DNA from: Chitinophagaceae bacterium
GTDB lineage: Bacteria > Bacteroidota > Bacteroidia > Chitinophagales > Chitinophagaceae
NCBI GenBank assembly: GCA_016710745.1
Contig: JADJVB010000010.1
Coordinates: 1,550,001-1,614,000 of the forward strand
Length of the DNA stretch: 64,000 nt
Direction of reading: 5' to 3'
Made by a program: the position numbers and the translations under genes. Positions 61,136 to 64,000 of this stretch are shown one piece after another (positions within the stretch are counted from its first letter, which is position 1; each line of letters starts with the position of its first letter). The notes beneath the pieces are model-generated. The model was not told the origin of the DNA. It saw only the letters and a program-made list of their open reading frames with translations, and did not search any database.

Positions 61136-63002
61136 CGATCAGCACCGGAATTTTTAATTCATGCCTCACGGTATTGACTGTTTCGCCATAAATAAAGTCC
61201 TCAATACCCGTATGCCCGTGAGCGCCCATAACCAGCATGTCGGCTCTGGCTTCCTTTGCAATCCGAGCAATTTCTTTTGCCCGGTTCTTAAAGCCAAGAA
61301 AGCCTGACACATGATAACCCCGATCTGCCAGTTGCGATACATAGGCATCCATGCGCTCTTTATCTTTCCGCGATTCATAATCATCGCTTTCATGACCAAA
61401 TAATTTTGCTGAAGCACTTTCAACTATATGGATCAAGATGAACCTGCTTTCTTCTTTGCCCTGGCCTAAAGCATAAGCCAGTAACTTCTCGTCATTTTCA
61501 CTAAAATCCAATGCGATGGCAATGTTATTAAAACTGGGTATCACCAGGTTGCTGATGGTATTTGTTTCGGGATGTATTTTTATGGAAACCGTTTTCTTCG
61601 TTTTGGTTAATAGCGGAGTAATAATAATATAAGCCAGGAGCGCCAAACAAATGAACGCACCGGATCCCAACAATATTTGTTGCCATAATGCACCATTAAT
61701 AAATACTTCGCCCATCTCGTTTACCAACATTTTTAAATTGAGGTATACCAATACCGTAGCAATAAGCCAGGCTGCTATTTTTACGACTGGTTTTATTGCA
61801 AATTTACCCATAGTTTTTTTGTCGCTAACAAAGTGGATCAGCGGAATGATCGCAAATCCCAGCTGTAAACTCAGTATAACCTGGCTTAAAATGAGCAGTG
61901 CATCAACATTTTCTTCACCATAAATGATGATCACAATTAATGCCGGCACAATGGCAACCAAACGGGTGATCAACCTTCTTAAGATTGGGTTGATGCGCAG
62001 GCTTAGGTAACCTTCCATGATAATTTGTCCGGCCAGGGTACCGGTAACAGTACTGCTTTGTCCGGCGGCGATCAATGCAACGGCAAATAGAACGGGCGCA
62101 ACATTTCCTAAAAATTCGGGCAATAACCGGTGCGCTTCTTTGATTTCCGCTACGCCGGCATTGGGCGTATTAAAAAATACTGAAGCCGCCACCACCAGGA
62201 TAGCGGCATTTACAAAAAACGCCAGGTTTAATGCGATCGTTGTATCAATCCGGTTAAATTTAATGGCTTGCCTGATTCCGGCATCAGTTCGATCTATTTT
62301 TCGGGTTTGCACCAACGCGGAATGGAGATACAAATTATGTGGCATCACCGTGGCGCCAATGATTCCAATGGCTATGTACAGGGCGTCATCATTCATCATA
62401 GACGGAATAAAACCCGTTGCCAATTCGCCCATATCGGGTTTGGCCAGGATAATTTCTACCAGGAACGAAATGCCAATTATCGCTACCAGCGTCATAATAA
62501 ATGCCTCCATTTTACGAATGCCCAAACGCTGCAGATAAAGTAATAAAAAGGTATCAAGCACGGTGATCGAAACACCCCAGATCAGGGGTAAACCGGTTAA
62601 TAGTTGTATACCGATGGCCATTCCCAAAACCTCGGCCAGGTCGCAGGCGGCAATCGCAATTTCGGCAAGCAGGTACAATACAAAATTAACGGCTTTCGGG
62701 TAGGTTTCCCGGTTAGCCTGGGCGAGGTCTCTTCCCCGCACAATACCTAAACGTGCCGAAAGGCCCTGCAAGAGCAACGCCATCAGGTTACTCATTAATA
62801 AAACCCAGATCAGCGAGTAGCCGAATTTACTTCCACCGGCCAGGTCGGTAGCCCAGTTGCCCGGATCCATGTAGCCCACACTGACCAGGTAAGCCGGGCC
62901 TAAAAATGAAAATATCCGCCTCCAGCCGGTTTTTTTGATCGTTGTATCAACCGATCCGTGCACTTCGCTTAAAGAGGTATCGTTATGTTGATTACTGAAC
63001 AT
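61125..63002 (-). CDS. mntH: Nramp-type Mn2+/divalent metal transporter fused to a UspA domain
   Basis: A 625-aa fusion. Residues ~30-470 are an Nramp transporter with SVGYMDPGNWATDLAGG (DPGN of helix 1) and ATVMPHNLYLHSALVQ (MPH of helix 6). Residues ~480-625 are a universal-stress-type domain (NNIAIALDFSENDEKLLAYA and DMLVMGAHGHTGIEDFIYGE with the ATP-binding G-x2-G loop). The fusion could let a nucleotide signal adjust transport, which is inference. The start at 63002 overlaps mntR by 11 bp; the frame also has an ATG at 63011. Confidence 0.92.
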   Translation of the reverse strand: MFSNQHNDTSLSEVHGSVDTTIKKTGWRRIFSFLGPAYLVSVGYMDPGNWATDLAGGSKFGYSLIWVLLMSNLMALLLQGLSARLGIVRGRDLAQANRETYPKAVNFVLYLLAEIAIAACDLAEVLGMAIGIQLLTGLPLIWGVSITVLDTFLLLYLQRLGIRKMEAFIMTLVAIIGISFLVEIILAKPDMGELATGFIPSMMNDDALYIAIGIIGATVMPHNLYLHSALVQTRKIDRTDAGIRQAIKFNRIDTTIALNLAFFVNAAILVVAASVFFNTPNAGVAEIKEAHRLLPEFLGNVAPVLFAVALIAAGQSSTVTGTLAGQIIMEGYLSLRINPILRRLITRLVAIVPALIVIIIYGEENVDALLILSQVILSLQLGFAIIPLIHFVSDKKTMGKFAIKPVVKIAAWLIATVLVYLNLKMLVNEMGEVFINGALWQQILLGSGAFICLALLAYIIITPLLTKTKKTVSIKIHPETNTISNLVIPSFNNIAIALDFSENDEKLLAYALGQGKEESRFILIHIVESASAKLFGHESDDYESRKDKERMDAYVSQLADRGYHVSGFLGFKNRAKEIARIAKEARADMLVMGAHGHTGIEDFIYGETVNTVRHELKIPVLIVNL

Positions 63003-63654
63003 CGTGTACAAAAACGTTTTTTGCTACCTGTTCGCTGATGATGCAGGCATTGCGATGTAAAACTTTTATTTCCAAAGAACCATCAAATTCAAAACGCTTT
63101 AAAACGGAGATCGGGGTGCCTAATGCAATATGATAATGTTTCAGCATATCCAGCATTTCTGCCGATTGGTTACCAACCGAACTCACCGTTACTATTTTCT
63201 TAAGCGGAATCGTACCCAGGTTCTGTTGATTGATCACTGGTATTTTTCCATTTCTGTCAGGGATCGGGTCCCCATGTGGGTCAAAAGACGGGTTACCTAA
63301 AAAATTATCAAGTCGTTGAACCAGTTCTTCACTGCTGATATGTTCCAGCTCCTCTGCGATCGCATGTACCTTATCCCAGTCGAATTGTAATTTTTCTACC
63401 AGGAAGTATTCCCAGAGCCGGTGCTTTCGAACAACATCCAAAGCGGCTTTTTTTCCTGCTTCATTTAGTTTGAAACCTTTGTATTTTTCATACTGCAGCA
63501 GTTTCTTGGTTTTTAATTTTTTAAGCATATCGGTTACCGATGCTGCCCTGGTTTGCATTTCTGCAGCCAGCGAATTGGTATTGACCAATCCTGTTTCCTG
63601 TTGCAGGTGGTAGATACGCTTGATGTAATTTTCTTCGCTAACGGTATAACTCAT
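62992..63654 (-). CDS. mntR: DtxR/MntR-family metal-dependent repressor
   Basis: A 220-aa regulator. Residues 1-70 hold the winged helix (NYIKRIYHLQQETGLVNTNS, RAASVTDMLKKLKTKKLLQY). Residues ~75-140 are the metal-binding dimer domain (RKHRLWEYFLVEKLQFDWDK, AEELEHISSEELVQRLDNFL). The C-terminal ~70 residues resemble a FeoA/SH3 domain. It probably senses Mn2+ or Fe2+ and represses itself and mntH. The gene overlaps mntH, and a palindromic operator covers its promoter. Confidence 0.93.
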   Translation of the reverse strand: MSYTVSEENYIKRIYHLQQETGLVNTNSLAAEMQTRAASVTDMLKKLKTKKLLQYEKYKGFKLNEAGKKAALDVVRKHRLWEYFLVEKLQFDWDKVHAIAEELEHISSEELVQRLDNFLGNPSFDPHGDPIPDRNGKIPVINQQNLGTIPLKKIVTVSSVGNQSAEMLDMLKHYHIALGTPISVLKRFEFDGSLEIKVLHRNACIISEQVAKNVFVHDVQ

Positions 63655-63671
63655 AGTGGTTGAAAATAAAA

Positions 63672-63687
63672 TTTAGACAAATCTAAA
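63672..63687 (-). promoter_or_regulatory. Palindromic operator of the mntR-mntH unit
   Basis: TTTAGA-CAAA-TCTAAA is a perfect 6-4-6 palindrome of the shape bound by DtxR-type repressors. It lies 17 bp before the mntR start and overlaps the -7 box at 63678-63685, so bound repressor would block polymerase. Confidence 0.7.
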
Positions 63688-63708
63688 AATATTATTCCTT
63701 AAATCCAA
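63678..63708 (-). promoter_or_regulatory. Promoter of mntR-mntH
   Basis: On the minus strand the -7 box reads TAGATTTG (63685 to 63678), matching TAnnTTTG. A TTG (63708 to 63706) lies 20 bp upstream as the -33 element. Confidence 0.6.
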
Positions 63709-63769
63709 AATATTCATTTTCTATGTAGGGAAAAGAAACTATCTGTAATTTGTACTTAAAATAAACACC

Positions 63770-64000
63770 ATGAAACTAAAAATCAGTTCCGGGTCGCCCT
63801 GGGAAGATATCGTTGGCTATTCAAGGGCAGTACGGGTGGGTAATATTATTGAAGTGGCTGGTACCACCGCCATGGATGGCGAAACCCTGATAGGGAAAGG
63901 AGATGTGTATAAGCAAACACAGTTCATCCTTAAAAAAATAGAAAAAGCACTACACGAAGCCGGAGCCGGTATGAATGATGTGGTTCGAACTAGGATGTTT
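63770..64000 (+). CDS. RidA-family protein, truncated by the window end
   Basis: The first 77 codons are present: MKLKISSGSPWEDIVGYSRA, VRVGNIIEVAGTTAMDG, then VYKQTQFILKKIEKALHEAG and DVVRTRMF. This is the YjgF/YER057c/UK114 (RidA) fold, which hydrolyses reactive enamine/imine intermediates or acts in related roles. The Arg in the VVRTRMF strand is the expected active-site residue. It is divergent from mntR. Confidence 0.85.
   Translation, partial: MKLKISSGSPWEDIVGYSRAVRVGNIIEVAGTTAMDGETLIGKGDVYKQTQFILKKIEKALHEAGAGMNDVVRTRMF

Noticed and set aside
1..64000. CRISPR array or rRNA genes
   Set aside because: No regularly spaced short direct repeats with unique spacers and no rRNA-like sequence were seen. 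The only regular repeat is the coding 270-bp array in the adhesin.

Overview
The window comes from a Bacteroidota chromosome, most likely a member of the Chitinophagaceae or a close relative. The grounds are: a type IX secretion (T9SS) type-B sorting domain next to a PorP/SprF gene; Bacteroidota-restricted families (DUF5683, a DUF6728-like micro-protein, PorT-like barrels); promoter boxes of the TAnnTTTG type; almost no Shine-Dalgarno sequences; and many short overlapping gene joints (ATGA, TAATG, TTGA).

Layout. 1-4175 (minus strand): a secreted-protein start, dapB, a DUF5683 protein, parB, parA and a UPF0173 metallo-hydrolase. 4339-13533: FMN reductase, membrane metallophosphoesterase, DEAD-box helicase, two beta-barrel proteins, TsaC/Sua5, a GT4 glycosyltransferase, dapD and an EamA transporter, ending at tRNA-Leu(CAG). 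13.7-22.4 kb: an AT-rich accessory region with an OLD-type ATPase/TOPRIM nuclease, small genes of unknown function, two inverted copies of one IS3-family element and an IS110-type transposase remnant. 22.4-33 kb: the psuK-psuG pseudouridine salvage pair, then an ion and osmotic homeostasis cluster (two MscS channels, DUF389, two cation/proton antiporters) with a GNAT-amidohydrolase fusion. 33-46 kb: secreted and YHS proteins, a tightly packed run DoxX-DinB-NRDE-ATP-grasp-hydrolase, a lone response regulator, and a ~1,900-residue repeat adhesin with its PorP/SprF partner. 46.3-64 kb: a DUF6728-like micro-protein, lpxB and surE, a self-cleaving-type XRE/S24 repressor beside ssb, a GH92 mannosidase, amino-acid and dicarboxylate transporters, DedA, MFS, GT9, DUF922, and an Nramp-UspA fusion beside its DtxR-type repressor, ending in a truncated RidA gene.

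The most notable signal lies at 14.1-17.1 kb. Two ~200-bp intergenic elements share a 19-bp hairpin arm in which seven base pairs have changed on both sides, while the same two imperfect pairs are kept. The start of each gene block is also the reverse complement of the end of that same block. This is the geometry of integron gene cassettes (attC-like sites), but the core motif is not canonical and no integrase is visible in the window. The first apparent cassette carries the OLD-type nuclease, a likely defence gene.

A caution applies to the whole window. Several genes (the adhesin, DedA, one cassette gene and both IS copies) are broken only by one- or two-base indels, mostly in short homopolymers. 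The two IS copies carry different, complementary indels. This looks at least as much like residual long-read consensus error as like real gene decay.
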